DNA from: Pseudomonas sp. B21-040 | GTDB lineage: Bacteria > Pseudomonadota > Gammaproteobacteria > Pseudomonadales > Pseudomonadaceae | Reading direction: 5' to 3' | Assembly: GCF_024748695.1 (NCBI RefSeq) | Contig: NZ_CP087176.1 | Coordinates: 5,759,501 to 5,823,500, forward strand | Length of the DNA: 64,000 nt | In this document: positions 37,168-46,135 of the stretch, one piece after another | Layout: each line of letters begins with the position of its first letter | Position numbering within the stretch: position 1 is the first letter of the stretch | Translations under genes and position numbers: made by a program | Notes under the pieces: generated by a model | The model's database searches: none | What the model was told of the DNA's origin: nothing | The model's input: the letters and a program-made list of their open reading frames with translations, nothing else

Positions 37168-37710
37168 TCAGCGCGGCGCGGCGGTACGGATTTCGCCGCT
37201 GGCCAGACGCGTGGCGCTGTTGCCTAACGGATCTTCGGCGTTCAGGTCCGCGCCTTTGGCCTTGAGTGCATCGAGCAGCTCGGCACGTTTGAACAATCCG
37301 GCGTACATCGCCGCAGTCTGCCCCGCACCGTTGCGCTGGTCCGGACTGCAACCGGCCGACAACAAGGTCCGGGCGATTTGCACTTCGCCTTTGAAAATCG
37401 CCCCCATCAATGCCGTGTTGCCTCGCTGGTCCTGAGCACAGGCATCCGCGCCGGCGGCGAGCAAGCGATCGACTGCGCCGGTCTGGCCGTGATAGGCCGC
37501 CAGTATCAACGCGGTATAACCCTTGCCATCGCGGGTATCGAGCGAGTATCCAGCCTCGATGAACGTGTCGAGCATTGGCACATCACCACGGCGGGCGGCG
37601 TCGAAGTAGTAATCCTGCAATTGAGCAGACAGCTCGGCCGCATCGTCACTTGTGGAGGAAAAGGCACTGGTCGAAAGCAACGCCAGCACCAGAAACAGAT
37701 AATCACGCAT
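37168..37710 (-). CDS. ankB: periplasmic ankyrin-repeat protein
   Basis: 180 aa. A signal peptide (M-R-D-Y-L-F-L-V-L-A-L-L, cleaved after S-A-F-S or so) is followed by about four ankyrin repeats (G-Y-T-A-L-I-L-A-A-Y-H-G, G-N-T-A-L-M-G-A). It follows katB as in P. aeruginosa, where AnkB supports full periplasmic KatB activity. The same partnership is likely here. Confidence 0.85.
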   Translation of the reverse strand: MRDYLFLVLALLSTSAFSSTSDDAAELSAQLQDYYFDAARRGDVPMLDTFIEAGYSLDTRDGKGYTALILAAYHGQTGAVDRLLAAGADACAQDQRGNTALMGAIFKGEVQIARTLLSAGCSPDQRNGAGQTAAMYAGLFKRAELLDALKAKGADLNAEDPLGNSATRLASGEIRTAAPR

Positions 37711-37729
37711 CGCAATCTCCTTGGCTCGA

Positions 37730-37751
37730 CGGGACCTCACCTGAGGTCCCG
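37730..37751. other. intercistronic palindrome between katB and ankB
   Basis: CGGGACCTCA and TGAGGTCCCG form a perfect 10-bp inverted repeat around CC. On the minus strand no T-run follows, so it probably attenuates or stabilises rather than ends the katB transcript. Confidence 0.6.
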
Positions 37752-37769
37752 CTTTTCAGGCAAACGCGG

Positions 37770-39311
37770 TCAGTCGACCAGGTTGGCCGCCAGCGCCTTG
37801 ACCCGGCTCAGGTCACCCTTGGCCACCTTGGTCACGCCCGTCCCGTATTCCGGGTCGGCCTTGTAGAGGAACGACAGGATGATGTGCTTGCTCTCGTCAT
37901 CGGTTGTCGCGAGCGAACCGCCAAAACTCTCGATCAGGTCATTTCGCTCTTTTTTGCTGAAGGAGCGATACAGATCACCAGCCTGCTTGAAGTTTTGCTC
38001 GCGCTGGATCTTCGCCTGCTGGGTGCTGCCCGTCAGCGCCGATTGGCTGTAGCGCGCGGCTTGCGGTTCTTCGCGGGGCATTAGACGACTCGGCTGATAA
38101 TTCACGCCTGTACTGCTTTGACCGATGTTCATCGCGCCGTCCTGATTACCGTTATTCACGGCAACTTTTGGCGCATTGATCGGCAACTGCAGCGCATTGG
38201 CGCCCAGACGATAGAGTTGCGTATCGGCGTAGGAAAACACTCGCCCTTGCAATAAGCGATCTTCCGAAGGCTCGATACCGGGAACAAGATTGGCGGGGGC
38301 CATGGCGACTTGTTCGGTTTCCTGGAAGACATTCGAAGGATTACGATTCAAGACCATTTGTCCAACTTTTCGTTCAGGAACTCCGGACCAGATCTTGGTC
38401 GCGTCCAATGGATCGAAATCAAACTTGTACAGATCTTGTGATTTTACAACCTGAACGTACAAGTCCCACTTCGGAAAGTCGCCCTTGTTAATATGCGCAA
38501 CCAAGTCATTTGTCATATGACTGTAATCTTTACCTTGAACTTCTGTCACGGACTTTGGATCGAGATTATTAATCCCCTGCAAACTCTTCCAGTGAAACTT
38601 CACGTAGTGCACATCGCCTTTGGCGTTAACTAACTTGTAGGCGTGCACACCGTTGCCATCCATTTCCCGATAACTGGCGGGAGTACCAGAGTTGGAATAC
38701 AACTCGGTCAGGGTGCGAGTGGCTTCCGGGACATGGGAGAAGAAGTCGAAACGCCGCGAATCATCGTCGAGGTTGGTGCGAGGGTCTGGTTTAAACGCAT
38801 GGACCATGTCTGGAAATTTGATCGCGTCACGGATGAAGAAGGTCGGGAAATTGTTGCCCACCAGGTCCCAGTTGCCGTCGGTGGTGTAGAACTTGGTGGC
38901 GAAACCGCGAGGGTCGCGCAGGGTTTCCGGCGAATGGTTGCCATGAACAACGGCGGAGAAACGCACGAACACCGGTGTGCTCTGGCCACCAGCAAACACT
39001 TTCGCCTTGGTCAGGTCGCTCAGGTCATTGGTCACGGTGAACGTGCCATGGGCCCCGGTGCCACGAGCATGCACCACACGCTCAGGAATGCGCTCACGGT
39101 CAAAGCGCTGCAGCTTCTGGATCAGTTGCACGTCCTGCAACAGCACCGGGCCAGTGGCACCCGCGGTTTGTGAGTTCTGGTTATCCCCCACGGCAGCACC
39201 GTTATCGCGGGTCAGTGTTGCAGCATGGACGGAGAAGGACAGTAGAGTGGCGGTTAAAACGCCAAAGGTACGCCGATGGGGAAAAGTCCCCAGGCCGATG
39301 GTCGAAGTCAT
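37770..39311 (-). CDS. katB: periplasmic catalase KatB
   Basis: 513 aa monofunctional haem catalase. Start M-T-S-T-I-G-L-G at 39311 gives a typical signal peptide ending near S-V-H-A-A. The haem-side V-V-H-A-R-G-T-G-A-H-G with catalytic His, the N-H-S-P-E-T-L-R-D-P-R-G-F-A-T-K segment and the R-V-F-S-Y-A-D-T-Q proximal Tyr motif are present. Sequence is close to P. aeruginosa KatB as I recall it. The gene there is induced by OxyR; I could not pick out an OxyR site here. Confidence 0.92.
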   Translation of the reverse strand: MTSTIGLGTFPHRRTFGVLTATLLSFSVHAATLTRDNGAAVGDNQNSQTAGATGPVLLQDVQLIQKLQRFDRERIPERVVHARGTGAHGTFTVTNDLSDLTKAKVFAGGQSTPVFVRFSAVVHGNHSPETLRDPRGFATKFYTTDGNWDLVGNNFPTFFIRDAIKFPDMVHAFKPDPRTNLDDDSRRFDFFSHVPEATRTLTELYSNSGTPASYREMDGNGVHAYKLVNAKGDVHYVKFHWKSLQGINNLDPKSVTEVQGKDYSHMTNDLVAHINKGDFPKWDLYVQVVKSQDLYKFDFDPLDATKIWSGVPERKVGQMVLNRNPSNVFQETEQVAMAPANLVPGIEPSEDRLLQGRVFSYADTQLYRLGANALQLPINAPKVAVNNGNQDGAMNIGQSSTGVNYQPSRLMPREEPQAARYSQSALTGSTQQAKIQREQNFKQAGDLYRSFSKKERNDLIESFGGSLATTDDESKHIILSFLYKADPEYGTGVTKVAKGDLSRVKALAANLVD

Positions 39312-39596
39312 ATCAGGTTCCTCTGTTTTCAAGACGCACTCCCAGTGCGTGGACCAGAGGCTAGGGACCGAAGCGGTAAAACTTAAATAGAAATATCGCA
39401 ACGTGACGATTCAGAATTTTATGTCGCCAATCAGTTACTTAACGCGTATTTTGCGCGCGACTGCTGGCACTTTGCCTTTTAATTGCCGGCAAACAGGTCA
39501 ATTACATCGAGCATTGTAATTAGGTGTTTCGAGCACGAGTCGTTTTGCTGATTTACACTGCGTTCACCAACCTCATCTGTAACAAGGAAATAACCT

Positions 39597-40010
39597 ATGG
39601 GCGTGATAAGTGAGTTCAAGGCCTTCGCGGTCAAAGGTAATGTGATCGACATGGCGGTCGGTATCATCGTCGGCGCGGCCTTCGGCAAGATCGTTACGTC
39701 GTTTGTCGGTGACGTGGTCATGCCGCCCATTGGCCTGTTGATCGGCGGGGTCGACTTCAGTGATCTGGCCATTACGCTTAAGGCCGCCGAAGGCAACGCC
39801 CCGGCCGTGGTGATGGCCTACGGCAAATTTATCCAGAGCATGATTGACTTCGTCATTGTCGCGCTCGCGATTTTCATGGGGATCAAAGCGATCAACCAAC
39901 TGAAGCGCGAAGAGGCCGCCGCCCCGACACTGCCGCCGGTTCCGAGCAAGGAAGAAGAGTTGTTGAGCGAAATCCGCGACCTTCTCAAAGCCCAGAACAA
40001 TCGGCCCTGA
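39597..40010 (+). CDS. mscL: large-conductance mechanosensitive channel
   Basis: 137 aa. N-terminal amphipathic helix ([14 protein letters not shown]), two membrane helices and a C-terminal charged helix ([11 protein letters not shown]). Homopentameric channel that vents solutes on hypo-osmotic shock. AAGGA lies upstream of the ATG. Its terminator has been split by an insertion sequence. Confidence 0.96.
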   Translation: MGVISEFKAFAVKGNVIDMAVGIIVGAAFGKIVTSFVGDVVMPPIGLLIGGVDFSDLAITLKAAEGNAPAVVMAYGKFIQSMIDFVIVALAIFMGIKAINQLKREEAAAPTLPPVPSKEEELLSEIRDLLKAQNNRP

Positions 40011-40043
40011 CAGGCTGGCTGCAACAAGAAACGGCGCCTTTGG

Positions 40044-41638
40044 CAGACTGTGTGAAAACGCGCTGAAGGCCGGCCCAACAAACGCCCCGACTTGTTCGGG
40101 GCGTTTGTTTTGGTGCGGGCGACAGGCGAAAAAAGCCTTTCAGCCCATTAACGCCATCAATTGGCGGGCCCCGAGCACACTAATTGCGCGTTTTAGGTTG
40201 TAGGCACTCACTGCCAAGGCCATTTCCGCTCTCGCGCCCTCCAGTTGACGCAACAGGAAGCGAGCATTGCCAAACAGCCATTGCTTCAGGTTGCCGAAGG
40301 GGTGCTCAACAATGGATCTTCGGTTGGCCATCATCTGCGGATGGGCCAGCATTCGTTGCTCCATTCGCTCAAAGGCTTCTTCATGGGCGTGGCGTGAGAC
40401 GTAGCGGCGCTGAGCGCCAGTGCATTGGGATTTGAGCGGGCAGGCGGCGCAGTCGCTGACATCTGCCTGATAGATCCGATCGCCCTTGTGGCGCTGTTTG
40501 AGCGTTAACCACTTGCCTGCCGGGCACTGATAACGATCGTGTTCGGCTTCGTAGATAAAGTCTTTGCGCTCAAAAAAGTCCTCACCACCAGGATTGACCG
40601 AGCGGTTGGGCGGCACATAAACGGTAATCGCAGCCTCCTCGCAGGCCTGAAACTGCTGGCCGTTGGAGTAGCCGGCATCGGCAGTCACGGTCAGGGCATC
40701 TTGTTCCAGCTGTTCTTTGGCGGCTTTAGCCATTGGTTCGAGTTGCTTGCGGTCGTCGCCATCCTGGGTAACCTCATGATGCAGAATCAGGCAATGCTTG
40801 GCATCCACGGCGCTCTGCACGTTATAGGACACACGCGGCCCCTTGGGCGTGCGCATCATTCGGGCATCGCTTTCGTGGGTGTTGAACTGCTCCAGGCCCA
40901 TCGAGTTCATCAGCGCTTGGCAGCTCTGATTGTCCTGCTGGCGAACTTTAAGCTGCACCAGTGCTGTTTTGATCGCGCCGCGATCAATCACCTCTCCCGC
41001 ATCGAGCCTGTCAGCCTCATCCAGTTCGGCCAGATACTGAGCGATGCGCTTATCCAGTTTTTCTTCCTGACGCTTGAGTTGCTTGAGGTTCATATGGCGC
41101 CGCGAGGAAGCGACTGCCTGAAACTTGCTGCCGTCGATGGCCACCAAGTCTCCTGCGATCAGACCGGCCATGCGGCAAAACCGGACGAAGGCACCGCACG
41201 TCGCCACAAAGGCGGATTTGTTGTTTTTGCGAAAGTCGGCGATGGTCTTGAAGTCGGGCTTAAGCCGGTTGATCAGCCACATCACTTCGATGTTGCGCTG
41301 GCACTCGGCTTCGAGACGCCGCGATGAGCGAATCCGCTGAAAATAGCCATAGAGGTAGAGCTTGAGCTGATCGGCAGGATCATAAGAAGGACGACCTGTG
41401 CTTTTGGGCAGCGCTTTATCAAAGCCCAGTTGCACCAGATCCAGCTTGGCGACGTACAGGTCAATAACCCGAACGAGATGATCCTCGGGGATCAGTTCTT
41501 CCAGCGAGACCGGGAACAGACTGGTCTGGCTACGGGACTCACCTTGGATGTAAGCCATAACGAAAAATGCTCCGTATCTTTCGATACGGAGCATTTTCTT
41601 TGAGCTTTGCGCAGATTGCTAGGTTTTCACACAGTCTG
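40044..41638 (-). mobile_element. IS1182-type insertion sequence in terminator loop
   Basis: Terminal repeats CAGACTGTGTGAAAAC and its complement at 40044 and 41638 bound 1595 bp, flanked by a TTGG direct repeat. One intact transposase gene. Near the left end a hairpin CGCCCCGA-ACTTG-type stem with a T-rich tail (40080-40110) could stop transcripts entering from mscL. It is a different subgroup from the element at 16.8 kb. Confidence 0.88.
40140..41558 (-). CDS. IS1182 family transposase
   Basis: 472 aa, start M-A-Y-I-Q-G-E-S at 41558. DUF772 region (G-R-P-S-Y-D-P-A-D-Q-L-K-L-Y-L), catalytic D-G-S-K-F, central D-A-G-Y-S and C-terminal V-E-H-P-F-G-N-L-K, plus a cysteine cluster C-A-A-C-P-L-K-S-Q-C. 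A coiled-coil stretch lies around residues 175-200. Complete and possibly active. Confidence 0.9.
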   Translation of the reverse strand: MAYIQGESRSQTSLFPVSLEELIPEDHLVRVIDLYVAKLDLVQLGFDKALPKSTGRPSYDPADQLKLYLYGYFQRIRSSRRLEAECQRNIEVMWLINRLKPDFKTIADFRKNNKSAFVATCGAFVRFCRMAGLIAGDLVAIDGSKFQAVASSRRHMNLKQLKRQEEKLDKRIAQYLAELDEADRLDAGEVIDRGAIKTALVQLKVRQQDNQSCQALMNSMGLEQFNTHESDARMMRTPKGPRVSYNVQSAVDAKHCLILHHEVTQDGDDRKQLEPMAKAAKEQLEQDALTVTADAGYSNGQQFQACEEAAITVYVPPNRSVNPGGEDFFERKDFIYEAEHDRYQCPAGKWLTLKQRHKGDRIYQADVSDCAACPLKSQCTGAQRRYVSRHAHEEAFERMEQRMLAHPQMMANRRSIVEHPFGNLKQWLFGNARFLLRQLEGARAEMALAVSAYNLKRAISVLGARQLMALMG

Positions 41639-41656
41639 TTGGGGCGCCGTTTTTTT

Positions 41657-42433
41657 TTACCAGAAGTTTTCCACAGCCACTTGGCCGGGTCGTCGACTGA
41701 GGCTCAAGTGCATGTCACGCTGTTTGAGCAATTTACGCGTGTCATCGATCATCTGCGGATTACCACACAACATGACCCGCGAATGCTCGGCCGTCAGCGC
41801 CACGCCTGCTGCCCGTTCCAGCTCGCCATTTTCGATCAGCGTAGTGATCCGTCCATTCAGGGCGCCAGGGTGTTGCTCGCGAGTGACGGTGGCGATGAAC
41901 TGCAACTTGTGGGCGTATTCGGCCAGATAATCGCGTTGCCCCAACTCGGCGATCAGCGCCTGATAAGCCAGTTCCCGGGCTTCGCGTACGCTATAGACGA
42001 GGAGAATGCGCTCGAATTTCTCCCACACTTCGAAGTCCTGCAGGATCGACAGAAACGGAGCAATGCCGGTGCCTGTGGATAACAACCAGAGGTCACGCCC
42101 ATCGACAAAGCGGTCAGGGGTCAAATAACCAAAGGCCTGGCGGTCGACCAGTAAGGTATCGCCAACGTCCAGGCGACTCAGCTCGCTGGTGAACTCCCCG
42201 CCTGGCACCACAATGGAGAAGAACTCGAGAAACTCGTCATACGGTGAGGACACCATCGAATAGGCACGCCAGACCGTACCGCCATCCGCCTTGGTAACGC
42301 CTAGCCGGGCAAACTGCCCCGCCCTGAAACGAAAGCCCGGATCCCGGGTAACCCGCAGGGTAAAGAGATTCGGGGTCAACGGCTGGACGTCGAGCAAGGT
42401 TTGGCGAGTGAACTTTTCGGCACTGGCGGTCAT
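41657..42433 (-). CDS. fpr: ferredoxin-NADP+ reductase
   Basis: 258 aa, the normal Fpr length with the start M-T-A-S-A-E-K-F at 42433 (GGAG ten bases upstream). FAD motif R-A-Y-S-M-V-S and NADP motif S-T-G-T-G-I-A-P-F are present, and the C-terminus V-E-N-F-W is the subclass hallmark. Transfers electrons between NADPH and ferredoxin or flavodoxin; oxidative-stress controlled in pseudomonads. Confidence 0.94.
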   Translation of the reverse strand: MTASAEKFTRQTLLDVQPLTPNLFTLRVTRDPGFRFRAGQFARLGVTKADGGTVWRAYSMVSSPYDEFLEFFSIVVPGGEFTSELSRLDVGDTLLVDRQAFGYLTPDRFVDGRDLWLLSTGTGIAPFLSILQDFEVWEKFERILLVYSVREARELAYQALIAELGQRDYLAEYAHKLQFIATVTREQHPGALNGRITTLIENGELERAAGVALTAEHSRVMLCGNPQMIDDTRKLLKQRDMHLSLSRRPGQVAVENFW

Positions 42434-42541
42434 GGGTCGCTCCATTGAACTGATACCGCCAGTGTCGCGCAAAGCAGATGATGTAAACACTGATAATTTG
42501 TAGTGTCTTTAGAAATGAGATCCGCTGTTAGTCGCACTGAG

Positions 42542-42589
42542 TTGTACAACTGCTTATACATCGTATATGACATACAAAAACTTGTACAA
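42542..42589. promoter_or_regulatory. paired TTGTACAA dyads between fpr and luxR
   Basis: TTGTACAA occurs at 42542-42549 and again at 42582-42589, exactly 40 bp apart, about four helical turns. The first lies inside the longer palindrome GTTGTACAAC. The intergenic region is 355 bp and AT-rich. This may be a double operator for fpr or the LuxR gene; no known factor is assigned. Confidence 0.4.
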
Positions 42590-42788
42590 AAAACAATAAA
42601 TAGAATTACATCCACCATGCTAGATAGTTTTATCTGCGCCTCCCAAAGCTAAGAACCAGATATGCACTTCCGATAGTTTTCAAGAGCAAAAAATTGCAGC
42701 ACTTATGTAGGATTACTCCTACACTCGGCACGTGCTGGATCTCGGATCCAAACATGCACCCCCAAGATGTTCGCATGGAGTTACCGCA

Positions 42789-43499
42789 ATGAAAATGTGG
42801 AAGGAGTCGCAGTTACGACAGATATACGACGCCAAGGAAATTAAATCCGCCTATGAAATCTCACTCGATCTGATCCAGTGTCTTGGCTTCAATTTCTGTG
42901 CTTTTTCAATTACATCCTCCGCGGATGGACTTAATTGCGACACGGTAAGTTTTAACAATTATCCGCCCGATTGGAACACGAAGTATGAACATGAACATTT
43001 TGGTGACATAGATCCAATACTAGCTCATTGCAATCAATCAGAGCTGCCAATTCTTTGGGAGGATGAGGTCTTTTCAAAGGCTCCTCAGTTGAGACAGGCG
43101 CAAAAAAAACAAGGCTTGCAGTATGGCTGGTCACAATCGTTACACGACGGTAGCGGTCTGCGCAGTATGTTTAGCCTGGCCAGAAGCAGCACCCCGATCA
43201 CTGCCGAGGAACTGTATGGACATCTGGGTTACGTCATTTTCATCAACCACCATATGCATGATCTCGCGGCTCAAAAACTGCGGCATCGCCTGCCGGCAGC
43301 CTGCACACCTCATTTGTCGACGCGTGAAGTCGAAATCCTGAAATTGTCGGCCGACGGCAAGACCGCCTATGAATGCTCCAGAATTCTCAGCATCAGCGAA
43401 CGCACCATCAATTTCCATGTGCGCAGCGCGATCCAGAAGTTTGGCGTGAACAACAAGATTGCAGCGGTGATAAAGGCGGTGAGGACGGGCGCCATCTGA
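42789..43499 (+). CDS. orphan LuxR-type quorum-sensing regulator
   Basis: 236 aa. N-terminal autoinducer-binding domain with W, Y, D-P, W and G at the usual places (D-W-N-T-K-Y, D-I-D-P, L-W-E-D, G-S-G-L-R), then a C-terminal LuxR helix-turn-helix (L-S-T-R-E-V-E-I-L-K-L, I-S-E-R-T-I-N-F-H-V). ATG 42789 has GGAG upstream. No luxI homologue is in the window, so it would act as a LuxR solo sensing acyl-homoserine lactones or another signal. Confidence 0.87.
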   Translation: MKMWKESQLRQIYDAKEIKSAYEISLDLIQCLGFNFCAFSITSSADGLNCDTVSFNNYPPDWNTKYEHEHFGDIDPILAHCNQSELPILWEDEVFSKAPQLRQAQKKQGLQYGWSQSLHDGSGLRSMFSLARSSTPITAEELYGHLGYVIFINHHMHDLAAQKLRHRLPAACTPHLSTREVEILKLSADGKTAYECSRILSISERTINFHVRSAIQKFGVNNKIAAVIKAVRTGAI

Positions 43500-43678
43500 A
43501 TCCACCCGGTTCATGGAAAACCCGCGAGTAATCCAACCGAAAAAAAAGTACCATTTGCGGTCCCCCCTGAGTGATGACGTGTTTAACATCTCGTCGATGT
43601 GCACTCGGACGGTCCCGCCCGCTACAACGCCTTCGGCAGCGGGACACCACACCCGTTGACTACCCAGAGCCCCGCCTC

Positions 43679-44803
43679 ATGCCCCTGCTCGAAACGCCCT
43701 TCGCCCAACTCGATCTGATCCGTCAGCCAGAGCAGCAGAACGAACCGCTGCAAGCTTTCGATGCGGCTGACGAATACCTGCTCAACCATCTGGCCGAACA
43801 ACACCCCACGGCCGAGACTCGGGTATTGGTGCTCAACGACAGTTTTGGCGCGCTGGCTGCCAGCCTCGCGGGCAAGGTCCGGGTCATCAGCAGCGGCGAC
43901 TCATTCCTGGCCTTTCAGGGACTGGAGAAAAACCTGATCCGTAACGGCCAGGCGTTTGACGCGGTGCCCCATGTGCCTGCCAGCGAAGTGCTCAGTGGCC
44001 CGTTTGACCGGGTATTGATCCGCGTACCGAAAACCCTGGCGTTGCTGGAGGAACAATTGATTCGCCTGCAAAGCCAACTGGCGCCGGGCGCGCAGGTGAT
44101 TGCGGCGGCGATGATCAAGCATCTGCCACGTGCTGCCGGTGATCTGCTGGAACGCTACATCGGCCCGGTGCAAGCCTCCCTGGCGGTGAAAAAGGCCCGG
44201 CTATTGATCGCCACACCTGAAGCAAAAGCGCCTGCCGTGTCCCCCTACCCTTCGCGCTACCAACTCGATGACCCGGCCATTGAGCTGCTCAACCATGCCA
44301 ATGTGTTCTGCCGCGAAGGCCTGGACATCGGCACGCGGGCCTTTCTGCCGCACTTGCCGAAAAACCTTGGCACCGCGCGAGTGGCCGACCTCGGGTGTGG
44401 TAATGGCGTGTTGGCCATTGCCAGTGCGCTGCAAAACCCTGAGGCGCAGTACACGTTGGTGGACGAGTCGTTCATGGCGGTGCAATCGGCCGCCGAAAAC
44501 TGGCACGCGGCGCTGGGTGACAGAGCGGTCGTAGTGCGGGCAGGCGATGGCCTGGCGGGGCAAGAACCGCAATCCCTGGACGTAGTGCTGTGCAATCCGC
44601 CCTTCCACCAGCAACAAGTCGTCGGCGACTTCCTCGCCTGGCGCATGTTCCAGCAAGCCCGTGAAGCGCTGGTGGTCGGTGGCGCGCTGTACATCGTCGG
44701 CAACCGTCACCTGGGTTACCACAGCAAGCTCGCCCGACTGTTCCGTGGCGTCGAGCAAGTGGCCGCCACCCCAAAATTCGTGATTCTCAAAGCCCGCAAA
44801 TAA
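43679..44803 (+). CDS. rlmG: 23S rRNA (guanine-1835-N2) methyltransferase
   Basis: 374 aa, from M-P-L-L-E-T-P-F. Two tandem methyltransferase-like halves; the C-terminal one has V-A-D-L-G-C-G-N-G (SAM) and the catalytic C-N-P-P-F-H. Length fits RlmG rather than RsmC (about 340). It modifies G1835 of 23S rRNA before subunit assembly. Confidence 0.9.
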   Translation: MPLLETPFAQLDLIRQPEQQNEPLQAFDAADEYLLNHLAEQHPTAETRVLVLNDSFGALAASLAGKVRVISSGDSFLAFQGLEKNLIRNGQAFDAVPHVPASEVLSGPFDRVLIRVPKTLALLEEQLIRLQSQLAPGAQVIAAAMIKHLPRAAGDLLERYIGPVQASLAVKKARLLIATPEAKAPAVSPYPSRYQLDDPAIELLNHANVFCREGLDIGTRAFLPHLPKNLGTARVADLGCGNGVLAIASALQNPEAQYTLVDESFMAVQSAAENWHAALGDRAVVVRAGDGLAGQEPQSLDVVLCNPPFHQQQVVGDFLAWRMFQQAREALVVGGALYIVGNRHLGYHSKLARLFRGVEQVAATPKFVILKARK

Positions 44804-44811
44804 GCGCGGGC

Positions 44812-44838
44812 AAAAAAAACCCTCCACGCGGGAGGGTT
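44812..44838 (-). terminator. terminator of the cio operon (also after rlmG)
   Basis: CCCTCC-ACGCG-GGAGGG stem with an eight-A run on its left, that is a T-run on the minus strand. It therefore serves the minus-strand oxidase operon best, and lies just after the rlmG stop. Confidence 0.8.
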
Positions 44839-44874
44839 GCAAGTCCGTGCCTCCAAGGCAACGGGATGGGATCT

Positions 44875-45042
44875 TCAGTGTGTGGTCAGCCCCGCAGCAT
44901 TCATGAACATGCGCATCAGGCTCGCCACAATAAACAGGGCTGCGACGCTACCGACCCAGATCAGGGCCAGCCATCCAAGCCGCTGCCACAGCGGCTTTTT
45001 TTCGGCTTCTTCAATGTCGTGCAGGGAATGTTTGCCGTTCAT
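44875..45042 (-). CDS. DUF2474 small membrane subunit of the cio oxidase
   Basis: 55 aa: M-N-G-K-H-S-L-H-D-I, then one membrane helix (W-L-A-L-I-W-V-G-S-V-A-A-L-F-I-V-A). DUF2474 proteins are encoded after cyanide-insensitive oxidase genes in pseudomonads and resemble the small CydX-type subunits that stabilise bd oxidases. It lies 82 bp after cioB and just before the operon terminator. Confidence 0.82.
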   Translation of the reverse strand: MNGKHSLHDIEEAEKKPLWQRLGWLALIWVGSVAALFIVASLMRMFMNAAGLTTH

Positions 45043-45124
45043 TGCATCGATCCTCAGTCAGGTCGATGGCGCCGGTGAGGGCGCCATCGTCGGAACGCCG
45101 CCCGGAGCAAGCTCGCCCACAGTG

Positions 45125-46132
45125 CTAGTGATAACCGTCTTCGTGGGTCACCTTGCCGCGGAACACGTAGTAGCTCCAGAAGGTGTAGCCCAGGATGAAC
45201 GGGATGATGAATAACGTGCCCACCAGCATGAAGCCTTGGCTTTGCGGGGGTGCGGCGGCGTCCCAGATCGAGATCGACGGAGGCACGATGTTCGGCCACA
45301 GGCTGATGCCCAAACCACTGTAGCCGAGGAAGATCAGCACCAGCGTCAGCAGGAATGGCGTGTAGTGCGCATTGCGGGCGACGGCGCGGATCAAACCGTA
45401 CATGGTCACCAGCACCAGAATCGGCACAGGCATAAACCAGAACAGGTTGGGCAACGTGAACCAGCGTGCGGCGATTTCGGCGTGGGCCAAGGGCGTCCAG
45501 ATGCTGACGATACCGATCACCGCCAACACCACGAAAGCCAGCGGCCGTGCCAGGTCGTGCATTTGCTCTTGCAGCTTGCCTTCGGTCTTCATGATCAGCC
45601 AGGTGCAGCCGAGTAGCGCATAAGCCACCACGAGCGCCACACCGCAAAACAGGGTGAACGGTGTCAGCCAGTCCAGCGAACCACCGGCAAACTGGCGATT
45701 GACCACCGGCAACCCATCAATGAAAGCCCCCAACGCCACGCCCTGGAAGAAGGTCGCGGTGACGGACCCACCGATAAATGCCTTGTCCCAGAGATGGCGT
45801 TTGTCGTCCCTGGCCTTGAAGCGAAATTCAAAGGCCACACCACGGAAAATCAACCCGATCAGCATCAGGATCAGCGGCAGGTACAACGCCGAAAGCACCA
45901 CCGAATACGCCAGCGGGAAGGCGCCAAACAATGCCGCGCCGCCCAGTACCAGCCAGGTTTCGTTTCCGTCCCACACCGGTGCAACGGTGTTCATCATGAC
46001 GTCGCGGTCGGTCTTGCCCGGGATGAACGGGAAGAGAATCCCGATGCCCAGGTCGAAGCCGTCCATCACCACGTACATCATGATGCCGAAGATGATGATC
46101 ACGGCCCAGATCAGCGGAAGATCAATACCCAT
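45125..46132 (-). CDS. cioB: cyanide-insensitive quinol oxidase subunit II
   Basis: 335 aa with about nine membrane segments (start M-G-I-D-L-P-L-I-W-A; D-G-F-D-L-G-I-G motif near residue 25). CydB-like partner of CioA. Three bp separate the two genes. Confidence 0.92.
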   Translation of the reverse strand: MGIDLPLIWAVIIIFGIMMYVVMDGFDLGIGILFPFIPGKTDRDVMMNTVAPVWDGNETWLVLGGAALFGAFPLAYSVVLSALYLPLILMLIGLIFRGVAFEFRFKARDDKRHLWDKAFIGGSVTATFFQGVALGAFIDGLPVVNRQFAGGSLDWLTPFTLFCGVALVVAYALLGCTWLIMKTEGKLQEQMHDLARPLAFVVLAVIGIVSIWTPLAHAEIAARWFTLPNLFWFMPVPILVLVTMYGLIRAVARNAHYTPFLLTLVLIFLGYSGLGISLWPNIVPPSISIWDAAAPPQSQGFMLVGTLFIIPFILGYTFWSYYVFRGKVTHEDGYH

Positions 46133-46135
46133 GAC

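Larger units (their letters stand above)
40029..41658. terminator. mscL/fpr terminator split by an insertion sequence
   Basis: AAACGGCGCC at 40029-40038 and GGCGCCGTTT with a T-run at 41643-41658 are the two arms of one hairpin. Removing the element and one TTGG copy restores a 10-bp stem, TTTGG loop and nine-T tail. The element therefore sits in the loop. Terminator function for mscL should now rest on the element's own hairpin. Confidence 0.8.

Noticed and set aside
45098..45123. single half-REP (GGAGCAAGCTCGCCCACAGT) before cioB stop
   Set aside because: Only one degenerate arm is present, too little to list as a REP element.
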